This document shows, piece after piece, positions 1 through 11,666 of a stretch of 64,000 nucleotides of DNA (position 1 is the first letter of the stretch; every line of letters begins with the position of its first letter). The notes under the pieces were generated by a model. It was not told where the DNA came from. It saw nothing but the letters and a program-made list of their open reading frames with translations, and did not search any database. Both the position numbers and the translations under genes were made by a program. Location: assembly GCF_964355755.1 (NCBI RefSeq), contig NC_092670.1, forward strand, positions 24,477,795 to 24,541,794, read 5' to 3'. Source of the stretch: Antedon mediterranea. Lineage: Eukaryota > Echinodermata > Crinoidea > Comatulida > Antedonidae.

Positions 1-3000
1 ATTTATGCTGAATATTTTGCCTATCTGAGGCCATTCTGTGGGATATCTCCTTAAAGCTGTTGCTACCATAGCACCAACATCGAGTTGCTGTGGTGGCTTA
101 CGCTTCGAAAATTTACCAATGTGTACCTAGTAGTGTGGGAGAAAGCATAGAAAAGTCATAATCATTTTTCTTACAACCCTAAAAATATAGAATTTTCGTT
201 GATGCATTTGCTTGATGCAATTATGAGATCATATATCCCAAATATAAGCACTGCTTTAAACTATGTTGCATTACATGTTTCAAAGATGTAATTTTGAAAA
301 TCTATAATATCTTTATCATACCGGTCTTATTTCATTTTCATTATCCGAGTCACTAATGTCTGTCTCGTTTCCATCAGATTCCTCCCTCATAGGGCTTGCA
401 TTGTTGTCATTAAAAATGATGTCATGGAGCAAAAATCCCTGTTCATTTCCTAAAAAAAAAGAGTACGTATTAGTTTTAAAAAGTAAATAATATACATTCA
501 TACAAAATATCATGATATATTTATGCTGAGGTGTTTGTTGCATAAAAGCTGGGCCAATACATTGCGCACCATGCTAATCAGATGCTGATTGATTGATTTT
601 ATCTTATGAATTAATCAGGAGGCATGTTTCTCTAGTGTACTCCACTAGATATCGTTCATGTTATTTGATAATTTTAGGTTCTCACATAAAATGATCAGTG
701 GAAGCATGCATTGGTGAATGTGACCCAACATAGTTGTGTGGAGTAAATAGTTGAATTTTGTTATAGCTGCTGAATCTATACTAAAATCAAAATTCTCTTG
801 CTAACCAAAAAATATATGTGTAAAATGGTGAAACATCACACATGCAATGTAGTACAGTACATACCTTCTGTGATCTCTTCTATATTATTTAAAAATTCCT
901 CCCACCAGTCACGTTCTTCTATTCGCAAAAAATTTGCAACAGACGCCAGACTTTTTTTTAACTTTGGTATATCTGCATTACTAAAATCAGGAGTACACAA
1001 CACTGGTATATCAGCAGGGCTTTCCTTGAGCAAATATGGAAGTGTGTCCATTTCTCTTGCACATTCACACCAAGTACAATCCGTTGACCAGTTCTTATAG
1101 GACATGATGCATTTTCCGGTTTGAGCCAAAACAAACTTAAACTGGTGTGGTTTGCTGTGGTAACGTATGTCTTGCATGTATGGTACTAACCAGTTCTTAA
1201 TGTCATGCAGATAGGAAATGATACTTGATGTAATCGGCAACTTTTTGTACGAGTTTTCAACAGCACTTCGAAGATGATCAAGTGTAGATGCTCTATATTT
1301 GTTCAGGTATTTGGCCACACATGAAAATAATTGGTCAATATCCTCGTGAGTGTGACCCACCATTAAAAACCCAATCTTTATCTGAAAGAGTAAAAGAAGT
1401 AATGATTTAAAATTAAAACTTTTCAAAGCAAAATAAAAAAAATACATTTTTAGTATATTTCCATTTTTTCCTCATCTAGTTAGACTAGAATGTTATTGAA
1501 TATTTTATGTCTTAATAGATAATTACCAATAGTAAATTAATTACTGTCCTATTAGGCTGGTGGAAATCACCCAACACAGGGGATATTTTGTGGTGAACGA
1601 GAACAGGGTAAATGAATGATGAACTGGGTTCTTTAAAGTGCACTGTGTATACTGTTTTATTATTTATATATCATTTATAAATGTATAGTCATTTACCTTT
1701 CGAAAAATCTTTAACTCTACAAGAAGAGCACATAGGGCAAAAACAAATCTGTTTTTATTATCCTTTCCGCTATTGTCCAACTGCAGATATAAGACTGGTG
1801 GTAGAGGTTGTATCTCTGACAGCACCGTCAGCATAATGTTGCAGGTTAGGTTTGAGTCATGTGGAAACTGCTTTAGGTCAATGAAGCAGTGCCCATGTCG
1901 CCCATGTACCAGAACACCAGTTACATGTGTGGCTAGTTTCCACATCTTCGACGTTTCTTTTGATTCGCAAGCAAAAGATGGTAAATCAGTCTTGCTTTGG
2001 TCCATTCCATCGATAATTATTGACAAATACTTGTTGGGATTCTGTCTTGCTTTCTGCATATGTTTATAGTACTTTCGACGTTCAATACTGAAAAATTAAA
2101 ATCATATGTTTATAGTTTTATTTTGCATTTAATAATAAATTTTTGTTTTGTTTAGTTATATGTTATCTATTAGCCGATGACAAGATGAGACAATGCTTTA
2201 CTTCTAATCTATTAAAATTATTGATTAAATGTAGAGGTTTTTTGTATAATAATGATTTTGTTTATCTTTTCTCTTTTTTTGTTTACAACCACTTTTATTC
2301 ATTCATTGTTCATACACAATAATTATTTTCATTTTCTACCATTTTTCCCCGTTATTTTCTGTTTTATTTCAATCACTCTTAATTTTATTAAGTTAGAATT
2401 ATTTTTAAAAACACTAATAATACTATAGAGGAGGTATACAGTGGAAGCAATAATTATTTTTCCTATCTATGGTAATACCGGGTATACAAGTTCAACAGAA
2501 TTTCTTGTTGAAAGGTTTAAACTACTGGTTTTGTACACAAAATAGGTAGGCATACTTACTTTTGTTTTCGTAAATGCTTCTCTCTCTTCATCATTAGTAT
2601 TTGCCGTTTTTGCTTTTGATTTGTCTTGTGCAGCTCAAATTTTATTCTGGTGCATTTGCTGCATTTTGCAAAACGATTTTCCTATTAAAAAAAATTGAAA
2701 AAATACAGCACGTAAAAATATAAAATTAAACAAATTTTGCATTCAATATAGTGAATGTAGGGAAGGAGTTGTGAGGCCCATCATAAATGCATCTGGATTG
2801 TACAGTATGTTTTTCCAGTATTTTATTATGAATGAAAATTGAACCTACAGGACTTTCTGCATAACATTGAAGTGAATTTATAAAAATAAGTTAAAAAATA
2901 CTTCAGTCAATGAAGATGACATGGATTTTGTCCATTGGTACAAACCATAATAAGTGTAAAAACGTAAACATACCTCAGGTATTACAATATGCTTGAATTC

Positions 3001-6000
3001 AACACACCAAAACTTGTAGAATGTCGCTAATGCACACACATCTTCATTTCTTAGCTCAAACTCATCTTTCATATGCATGTACACATCATGTTTGGTAAGC
3101 GTTGATGGTAGATGGATTTGTCCATTAGTTGGCATTTGATCACCGTATTCATTACAAAATTTAATAAACCAAGCCCGACACTGTTGAGTTGAATTGCTAT
3201 ATACCATCTTTCTGGTGAAGTTGGGTGGTAAAAGATAACAGCATCCTTCTGAAAAGAAATAAAATGTAAATTTCAAATATTAGGAATTTCAAATACTGTA
3301 CTATTTTATTATTGTTTGGTTTAATCCATTGATTAATGACTTATGATCATTTTGCATTATCTTTCTAACATAGTGTTAAGCATATTAATTTTATTGTGTA
3401 AAAATAATTAAACAATAATCAAATGCATTCTATTCATTTAAAAAAAAGTTATTCTCCACTCCTCGTCAGATCCTGCCTATGTCCCTGTATAATACGACTA
3501 TAAGTATAATGGAAAGTAATCTTCACACAGTCACAGTAATCTTTCCGTTTCAGCAACATTAAAACACATACATTAAAAGTAATATTAACAGCATGTAAAA
3601 TTAAATAATGTAAAATGTACTGTAAAACTAAACAATTAATTACCAATAGCTTGCTTCCTTATTTTGTAAAAAGTTGACCGGCCAATACCATTTACTAACA
3701 TCCATGCTTTTGCACAAACTTTGTTAGCACCAACTAGTAGACAGATTTTGGTGGCACCTCCGGATGTGCTGAGATGTTCATTGAAATATTTAAGGATCCA
3801 ACAGCGTTGTTCATATTCGGTCATTGCTTGAAATGCTTCCCTTGTCTGTTTTATTTCTCTAAAATTTAGCATACCAATGCACATTAATGCACAACAGCAG
3901 GTCAAATACAAGTTGTGTATTGGCTGTAGGTGATTCCTTTTCCTTTTTTCTACAGAAAGAATAAACTTACATTATCCATTGGCAAAAAAAACAAACAAAC
4001 AAAATAACAATTATATGGTACCAATTGCGGAAAATGTGATCAGTCAATACGGTTTCAGAAGTTTTGGAGGTTACGTAAAACTAGGTGACTAATTCGCATT
4101 AATATATAGATACTTTTAATTCTTTGACAAACAATTTTTTTTTCGGTTCAGATAATTCAATTTCAATTTTCGAGTGTTCAATTACAGGTTGCATGGATGT
4201 CACCAGCTTTTTGGAGTGCCGGTCGGCAAATTTTCGGGGGGGGAGGGGGGGTAACCCCGGGCATCCCCCCCCCCCCCCGGGGTTTGTCGTTATTTCAGCG
4301 AAACATAAAGAATTATGAAAATAAATAACAACAAATTGCGTCAGGTCTAGGCCTAACCTTGTACCACCGGGGAGTCGCCGTTATTATTCGAGAAAACAAA
4401 AAAACGCTCACGAAATGAATAGCAATAGATCGCGTCAGGCTTAGGACTAGCCTTGTAGACACTACGACCACTAGGCCTAGCCAAGGCTTAGATAGATGCC
4501 CCCAAAACCCTAAATCTGAATTCCACAAAAACGGACCCTTCTTTATTTAGGCCTAATCCCTAATCAAATAATGTAGATAAATTATTAGCCTAGACCTTAC
4601 TACTTGTTGCTCAATATAATGTTCGTGTTCTTTTGCGCGAGAGTTTTTTAGCGTATTCGCGAATTTTTTGTTTCACAACTGTGCGGCTAGCATGTATGTG
4701 TAGTGCATGGCCGGCAAGAACAGAGACACGTGTTTATGGGTTAACTGAAGTTCAGCAACCTGAAGTTATCCCAGGGACGTGTAATTGTACCATGCTCGGC
4801 GATCATAAACGAACGAACTTGCCCGGTCTCACTGAACCATGCGCATGTTTTTTTATTTTTTTTAATAGTTCGTAGAGTACAAAAATGTAAAACTAGTAAC
4901 ATAATATAATTAAAGCAGGGTGACAAAACATTCAGCAATTAAAAATGATTTTGTTTGGGTCTATGTAGTTGTACATTTTTAATTACTGCGTACTTGTTTG
5001 TATTTTTAATCTGTGCAAAATAAAACGCTTGAATGGTCGCTATGTGAACTTTAAACTTGTACACTGTGCTGTGTAGAGCACGTTGTTCGCCATGACTCAC
5101 AAGCTGTAACAATGAATACCAGGGCAGGGTAGGCCTGGTATTGTGTTACAAATAAAGTAACGTACGTAACCACGGAAACATTTGCTGTAGTCTTTTGTCT
5201 TATCTATATGAGGCTAGCTTGTCTGTTATTAACGATGTGCTAGGTAAAATGTTTTAGTACGAATTTTAGTTAGGCATAGGCCTAATATAAATATCGTAAT
5301 GATTAATAAATAATAGTGGTGGTCGGCAGCCTGTAAATCCTGGTCGGAAATGTTGAGTGCTGGTCGGGGCCGACCAGCGCCGACCAGCGTGGTGACATCC
5401 CTGAGGTTGTGCAGGTGCCTTGTTCATTGGACAGTCCTACCTATTTACATACCATACAGACATAACATTAGAACCTGACCATAGAATCAGACACAAATGG
5501 AAACAACCAGCAATTTCCATATCTTTTAGGTACAGCACAACCATCAACATCAAGCACTATTTAATAAAAGTAGTTTTAAAAATTAATGACATATCAAACT
5601 TACCACTACGCTTACTTGTGTGATTAGAGATTTTAATCTCATCATCACTTGATCCAGATGAATTAAGGTAATTAGTTTCTACAGTCTCTAGGCCTCCTGT
5701 ATTTCTCTTGCAGGCTAAATAAAAATATAGTAGTTTAATATTTATAGCAGCCTATGCAACATACATGTACAGTAATTCTTCATTTGGGGTAACTGGTGAT
5801 TGATAGCAGACATTTTCAAATTTTGGATAGTGGAAGATAATATTTTGATCCAGGAGCTATAGGCTTTATGGGAGGTTATTACCATTTATCCTTTTTTTTT
5901 CACCATTATTCTCATCGTTATTAATAATGAGGTTTTTGTTGTATTTTGTTATTTCTGAAGAATGCACCTTTGTAATTATTAAGTATGCTAATGATTTAAA

Positions 6001-6067
6001 GGTGTAGTAGGGAAGTAAATCTAAATAAATAAACTAGCCTCTATAGAGGATACTAATATCTACTGGC

Positions 6068-6108
<41 letters not shown>

Positions 6109-8235
6109 TTATTAGGCTGGCTGCTTAAAAGGTAATTCCCTACCCAAGCCTAGATGAAGTTTTGTATAAAGTTGGTAGGAGCCCTACTAAGAAAGGTTAG
6201 CAAAAGATCATGGTTAATGTTATTGCTACTGACCTGCTGATATGTCATCATCGGAAGTATCGACATCGGAAGTATCGACATCTGTTGTAGAAACCTCCCA
6301 TGCTTTTCTCTCTGCTGCTGGAGGGACTTTGGTAGTTGTTACTAGACAAACAGAGTCTATGTTGTAATCAGAAAATGTGCAATTTAAACTATTATCATAG
6401 AAATAATTAGATACATTTATTGTTTAAAAGGGACTGCTAATTTCAATTTTTTATTTTATGATTCCAGATCAATTATTTATTTTACATATCAAAATAATTT
6501 CTTTTTTTTCCAGTAAAAAACCCTTGCCAAGGGGACATTATTTTGTTCCTGAAGCCTTAATAGGGGTTATACTGAACGTAACTAGAGGTGGTCCAGTGAA
6601 ATAGAAAACGTTAACAATGCAAACTTCTTTGTTAAGAACAATCTCAACGCACACAATTGTGTTATAAGTACGGAAAGGTAAATCAACAAAAAAAAAACTA
6701 TACTCAACGATAAATGTCCCAATCGAATACGACATTGCTACCTCCCAGATCGGGCCCATAAAAACATAGGGATAGGCCTAGAGGCGGCCTCTACTCTAAC
6801 CTAGTAAATAACTACATAACATGTCATTGTATTGTTAAAGTTACTGACCTGCTGACTCTGTCGGTATGTCATCATCAGAAGTATCGACATCTGTTGTAGA
6901 AACCTCCCATGCTTTTCTCTTTGCTGCTGGAGGAACTTCGGTAGTCGAAATCCCAGTAGGTGACCCTTCTGTATCATCAACAGCAGAACATCCATTATTG
7001 ATTGATTGAATTGAACCGTTCCCACGTACAATTAGGCCTACTTCATCATCTTCACTTGAAGAATAGTAAAGCATACGCTCAGTTGGATAAGCAGTGCTGT
7101 GTGTTGTTGTACTTGACAAACAGATTCTGTATCGTAATCAGAAAATTTGCAATTTGATTAAATTATTATCATACATAATTAATTAGATATTAAATCAAGA
7201 ATGATTCCACCAAAATTTTGAGTTAAAATAACGATAGTGAAGCATATGAATAGGCAAACTGCCTAAAAATTGACATGTTTTTAGAAACTATTCTCATCTT
7301 CCACCAGAACAGAAAACAACGCCTAGGCTTAGAGTACTTATATACCAATAGGACAGGGTGTATGTAAATGAGGAAGTAATTAGCATGATAAAACAACAAG
7401 GAATGTAGGCAACAAACAATCATATGGCAAGCGTGACGCCTATTCATCAAATGCCTCACTATCGTTATTTTAAATAATTAATTATATGCCACACATCGTA
7501 AAACATTATTGAAAATGTGTATGTTTGATCTCTTCTTTGGGACACCCTTTCCCACAAACAAGTGGATATAGGCCTATTAAGGGGGCCGGCACACATTTTG
7601 AGTGTAGGCCTACCTGGCAAATGGTTGATTACCCCTATTAAGTTTTTTCTATCCCAAACACAGTACAGTACTACATACTAAAATTCCCATATGAATAGGC
7701 CTAGGCTAGAGCCTATCTCTAGCTAGGCTTAGTAATAAGTAATATTTACTAGGCCCAGGCCTAGTACTAGGCCTAGTAGTAGTAAATAACTAGGCCTCTA
7801 GGCCTACCTAGGTATGAACATTCAATTCATTGTTGTAGGCTAGCCGCTAGGCCTATTGTATTGTTACTCACCTGCTGCTGCTGACTCTGTCTGTAGGCCT
7901 ATGTCATCATCAGAAGTATCGAAATATGTTGAAGAAACCTCCCATGCTTTTCTCTTTGCTGCTGGAAGAACTTCGGTAGTCGGAAGAACTTCGGTAGTCG
8001 AAATCCCAGTAGGCGACCCTTCTGTATCATCTACTCCTAGGACTAGGCCTAGGCCTAGGCCTTCTTCATCGTCTTCACTTGAAGAATAGTATAGCATACG
8101 CTCAGCAGTTGGAACAGGGTGTTCTGTCGTGCCATCATCAGAAAATGTGATATTCATAATGTTATTATCGTAGAAATATGCATCGTCTTCGCTTGAGTAT
8201 TGAAGCATTAGCTCAGAGTCGCTTATCATGTTCAT
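1..8235 (-). CDS. DUF7869-like mobile-element-associated protein, 9 exons, 3'-partial
   Basis: I join nine exons on the minus strand: 8235-7872, 5714-5604, 3949-3644, 3248-2974, 2681-2560, 2087-1697, 1381-865, 449-322 and 126-<1. Every junction has AG/GT signals and the phases agree throughout, giving 780 codons without a stop before the window edge. The N-terminus is acidic (ERMLYYSSSEDDE) and is followed by a short basic stretch. Exon 3 carries CAKAWMLVNGIGRSTFYKIR, which looks like a helix-turn-helix. Exon 4 has a GDQMP..LP..T..VY pattern ending in FKHIVIPE, and exon 5 has a CxxC pair (KCSKCT). Exons 6-7 carry IIIDGMDQSK, LQLDNSGKDNKN and VGHTHEDIDQLFS, the signature I associate with DUF7869 proteins. 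The ordered acidic residues would suit an RNase H/DDE-like fold, but that is inference. Exon 8 is acidic. The family is often found in repetitive copies, so this may be a transposon gene or a domesticated one. No terminal repeats could be assessed because the left end is cut off. Confidence 0.72.
4192..5403. mobile_element. Non-autonomous DNA-transposon-like insertion, about 1.2 kb
   Basis: The left end CATGGATGTCACCA and the reverse complement of the right end (CAGGGATGTCACCA) agree at 13 of 14 bases. Both ends are flanked by the same hexamer AGGTTG, at 4186-4191 and 5404-5409, which I read as a target-site duplication. GGTCGG/CCGACC motifs cluster near both ends. No transposase is visible inside. 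The CAGGG terminus suggests hAT, but a 6-bp rather than 8-bp duplication does not fit perfectly. It lies in the intron between exons 2 and 3 of the DUF7869-like gene. Confidence 0.55.
6067..6107. repeat. (TAG)n microsatellite
   Basis: About thirteen consecutive AGT/TAG triplets lie in the intron between the duplicated first exons and exon 2 of the DUF7869-like gene. Confidence 0.95.
6236..6425 (-). pseudogene. Degenerate duplicate of first exon (copy 1)
   Basis: Read on the minus strand, this stretch encodes YFYDNSLNCTFSDY and then VPPAAERKAWEVSTTDVDTS, matching the 7872-8235 exon. It ends in a GCAG/GTCAGT donor in the same phase 1. It lacks a start codon (an in-frame stop lies just upstream) and lacks the ERMLYYSSSEDDE block. 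An eight-residue DTSDVDTS repeat marks a small internal duplication. It could be a rarely used internal exon, but no good acceptor is visible. Confidence 0.6.
6849..7180 (-). pseudogene. Degenerate duplicate of first exon (copy 2)
   Basis: This minus-strand copy encodes TERMLYYSSSEDDEVGL, then GISTTEVPPAAKRKAWEVST and DTSDDDIPTESAG, ending in a GCAG/GTCAGT donor in phase 1. The sequence upstream (FSDYDTESVC) lies in another frame, so a frameshift separates it. No ATG start equals the one at 8235. It is either a decayed tandem copy or an alternative first exon whose start I cannot see. Confidence 0.6.
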
Positions 8236-8387
8236 GATTTAACAAATTGATAAAAGAAATGAACAATATACGGTTTTATGTTCATTTAACCGTCATTCGC
8301 ATCTAATCTTTGGAAAAAGCGCGAACGAATTTGATTGGCTGCTGATCAACGTTATATTTCATGTGACGTCGTCAACGTCCAATGCAA

Positions 8388-8635
8388 TTGGAGCTGTGGC
8401 TTGGTGGTTATGATGCTTGGCTACCAATCTAATGGGTCCTGGGTTCAAGTCCTGTCATATGTCAGGGTTTTTTTCTCATGACAATTTACAACTCCACTCC
8501 CAAAGACTTAATAATAAGTCTTTGTTTATGTAGAGCATCTTGTGTATATGTTTGTCTTGTGAAATTATTAAATAGTTTATCCATCCTGTAATTGGCGGGT
8601 TACTCGCTGTTGGACGAGTATGAAATAAAATAAAA
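8388..8635 (+). repeat. tRNA-derived SINE (type 1)
   Basis: The head has an A-box-like GTGGCTTGGTGGTTATGATG and, about 35 bp later, a perfect B box GGTTCAAGTCC, so it is tRNA-like. About 180 bp of tRNA-unrelated sequence follows and the element ends in an A-rich tail (GAAATAAAATAAAAAATT). The spacing of the boxes fits an RNA polymerase III promoter. It cannot be a plain tRNA gene because no acceptor stem closes around the boxes. Confidence 0.6.
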
Positions 8636-9479
8636 AATTACAATACTGTACTTTATTCATTTTAAAACAAACTGAAATTGTCCACTTTTCCATTACTGAA
8701 ACTGATTTAGGATCAACCTGAGTTTTCGGCATGTATTGAATATAGGACTATTCCATTATTATTTATAGGGGTGTTAGTCAATATGTTGGGTTGGGTGTGC
8801 CAGGCTTGATGAGGCTTCTATTGTTCGTGTCATTGTGCCAATTGTTTTGTATTTCACTGTGTTTGATAAAAACAAACAAAAAACTGCTGCTATAGTTAGC
8901 CTATGTGTCTGTAAATTATATCGTATTTTACACTATATTTATATAGCCTATAGGCCCTAACATGTTTTTTACCGTCAACAGTTAAATCATATCATGTTTT
9001 ATTTTACATTTCATGTAATATTATTATATGTTTTTTTTTCTCAACAGCCGAATCAAGTTATATAGCCTCTTACAAATAACAAGAAAAAATACATTCAAAC
9101 GTTATTCACAATAAGGAGAAAACATATACAACTTATTTAATTTATGTTTTAATTTATATAAATCCAAAGGAAAATTAATGAAACAACGACAATGATGTGG
9201 GTATCAGTGGCTGGATCTCAATAGAGATACAAAAAAAAAAGCGAAAAGCTAAATCAAAACGATAAAGTAAAACAGCCAGAAAAACAATTTATATAAATAC
9301 ATCCATGTTTGTTTTTTTCTCAACAGTTTATGACTTTAACAAATTCAGTACACTTAAAGGCATAAGATTAAGCAAAACATACATTGTGTAACATATTTAA
9401 TTTAAGGTATATATGTTTTATTTCATCGACCCAGTTTTAAGTGTTATTTAGTAGTGTCATGTTTGGTTCAACTCAATGA

Positions 9480-10235
9480 GTTAGCAATGTTCGTGAGGTT
9501 CTCTCTCCAGCTGATCCTGACACAAAAACTAAAATAGTCAGAAATAAAATTGCAGAACTTTCTCTCATGCAACACACACTAACCCTTCCCCGGACCCCAG
9601 TACAGGATATATAGGGCCTACACTGTTAAAAAAATTCTTATAAAAAAACTGTAAATTACTGGCAATCTGAACGCCAGTAATTTACCGTAATGTAGAATTA
9701 CAGGTACTGTTGAAAATAAATTACTATAAAACTACAGTAAATTACTGTTGGTCATAAAGTCGGTTGTCTACCGTAATGTAGAATCACAGGTACTGTTGAA
9801 AATAAATTACTGTAAAACTACAAATTACTGTTAACTTGAAAGTCGGATGTCAACTATAACGTAAAATCACAGGTACCGTTTCTAATAAATTACTACAGTA
9901 TAATTACTGTTAATCTGAAAGTCTGTTTGTCAACAATAACGTAAAATCACGGGTACCATAAAACTACGTAAAATTACTGTCGATTTCAAAGGAAGTGGTC
10001 TACCATTAATGTAGAATAATGTTGATAAATAACTGTAAAACTACATTAAAATTACTGTCGATTTCAATGGTCAATGGTAATGTAAAATCACAGGTACCGT
10101 TATTAATAAATTACTGTAAAAGATTCAGTGAATTCCAACCAAATAAAATATTACAAAAATATAAGTACCATACAAACAAAATAAATACATGCCAATAATC
10201 TTATTTCATGCCTTATATTAAAATGACCATCACAT
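9480..10235. repeat. Direct repeat unit A (first copy) with internal minisatellite
   Basis: This copy is nearly identical to 10915-11660. Inside it, four to six degenerate units of roughly 85-100 bp carry TTACTGTAAAACTACAGTAA-type words. The start of the unit contains an inverted motif, TAAATTACTGGC ... GCCAGTAATTTA, able to form a hairpin. Confidence 0.8.
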
Positions 10236-10293
10236 AAATGGAAGGTTTATTCCAGAGTACAGGACCTGGATGTGGTAGATGGACACTTAACAA

Positions 10294-10914
10294 TGAGAAT
10301 TATATCGTCGGCCAAGAATGAGTCTTTTTATCAATAAAAAATATTAATCTCTTTCTCTTTGAAATCTTTTGTAAGTTCATTTATATATAATATTAACAGA
10401 ATTAGAAAGAGAGAGACAGCCTTTGTGGGTTTAAAAAAATGGATAATTTTCAATATAAATCCAAATTACTGAAAAAAAGACAATGTTGTGGTTATCAGTG
10501 TGGCTGTGGGTATCAGTGGCTTGATCTTAATAAAGATACAAAATAATATAAATAAAAAGCTAAATCTAAACGATACAATTTAAACAACTAGACAAAATTA
10601 GCAGAGCTTTCGGGCAAAACTAGCCCTTCATCAGTGTGTAGAAATCAAGCGCTGCCTGAGTGGACTGGAATAAAAGAAATAAAACAAAAGAGGCATAATG
10701 CTGGTGAAAAGAGTGAGATTAGAAAACAATAAAGATAGCTTGGTATATATAAACAATTTAGAAATTGAATTAAAAATCAACTCAAATGGTGGTTAATATT
10801 GAAACATTAAATTTAGGTAGTCGATGGAATAATTTTACCGATCTGGGAATATGTTCCTAATGTTAAGTCAAAATATTTCGTGGTTTTAAGTAGTAATTCC
10901 AAGTGGTTTTCATG
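10294..10914 (-). repeat. Dispersed ~620 bp repeat, copy 1
   Basis: Near-identical to 13606-14227. Diverged reverse-oriented relatives of part of it occur at about 18670-18910 and 20430-20670; they share the block around CCAGTCCACTCAGGCAG. On the minus strand the unit carries a hammerhead-like core at 10634-10608. It may be part of a retroelement terminal region (Penelope-like elements are known to carry such ribozymes), but no reverse transcriptase is attached to it here. Confidence 0.7.
10608..10634 (-). ncRNA. Hammerhead-ribozyme-like core (copy 1)
   Basis: The minus strand reads CTGATGA, then A, then GGGC-TAGTTTT-GCCC, then GAAA. This is the order of the hammerhead core boxes around a four-pair stem II. 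After GAAA comes GC-TCT-GC-TA, which could be a very short helix III ending in a CUA triplet. One extra A sits before stem II and I find no convincing helix I, so it may be degenerate or coincidental. Confidence 0.35.
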
Positions 10915-11665
10915 GTTCTCTCTCCAGCTGATCCTGACACAAAAACTAAAATAGTCAGAAATAAAATTGCAGAACTTTCTCTCATGCAACACACACTAAC
11001 CCTTCCCCAGTACAGGATATATAGGGCCTACACTGTTAAAAAAATTCTTATAAAAAAACTGTAAATTACTGGCAATCTGGACGCCAGTAATTTACCGTAA
11101 TGTAGAATTACAGGTACTGTTGAAAATAAATTACTGTAAAACTACAGTAAATTACTGTTGGTCATAAAGTCGGTTGTCTACCGTAATGTAGAATCACAGG
11201 TATTGTTGAAAATAAATTACTGTAAAACTACAAATTACTGTTAACTTGAAAGTCGGATGTCAACTATAACGTAAAATCACAGGTACCGTTTCTAATAAAT
11301 TACTACAGTATAATTACTGTTAATCTGAAAGTCTGTTTGTCAACAATAACGTAAAATCACGGGTACCATAAAACTACGTAAAATTACTGTCGATTTCAAA
11401 GGAAGTGGTCTACCATTAATGTAGAATAATGTTGATAAATAACTGTAAAACTACATTAAAATTACTGTCGATTTCAATGGTCAATGGTAATGTAAAATCA
11501 CAGGTACCGTTATTAATAAATTACTGTAAAAGATTCAGTGAATTCCAACCAAACAAAATATTACAAAAATATAAATACCATACAAACAAAATAAATACAT
11601 GCCAATAATCTTATTTCATGCCTTATATTAAAATGACCATCAAATAAATGGAAGGTTTATTCCAG
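10915..11665. repeat. Direct repeat unit A (second copy)
   Basis: Same sequence as 9480-10235 with scattered substitutions and one short deletion after CCCTTCCCC. The high identity implies recent duplication or gene conversion inside the composite element. Confidence 0.8.
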
Positions 11666-11666
11666 A

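Noticed and set aside
1773-2069. Plus-strand 98-codon frame
   Set aside because: Antisense of exon 6 of the DUF7869-like gene.
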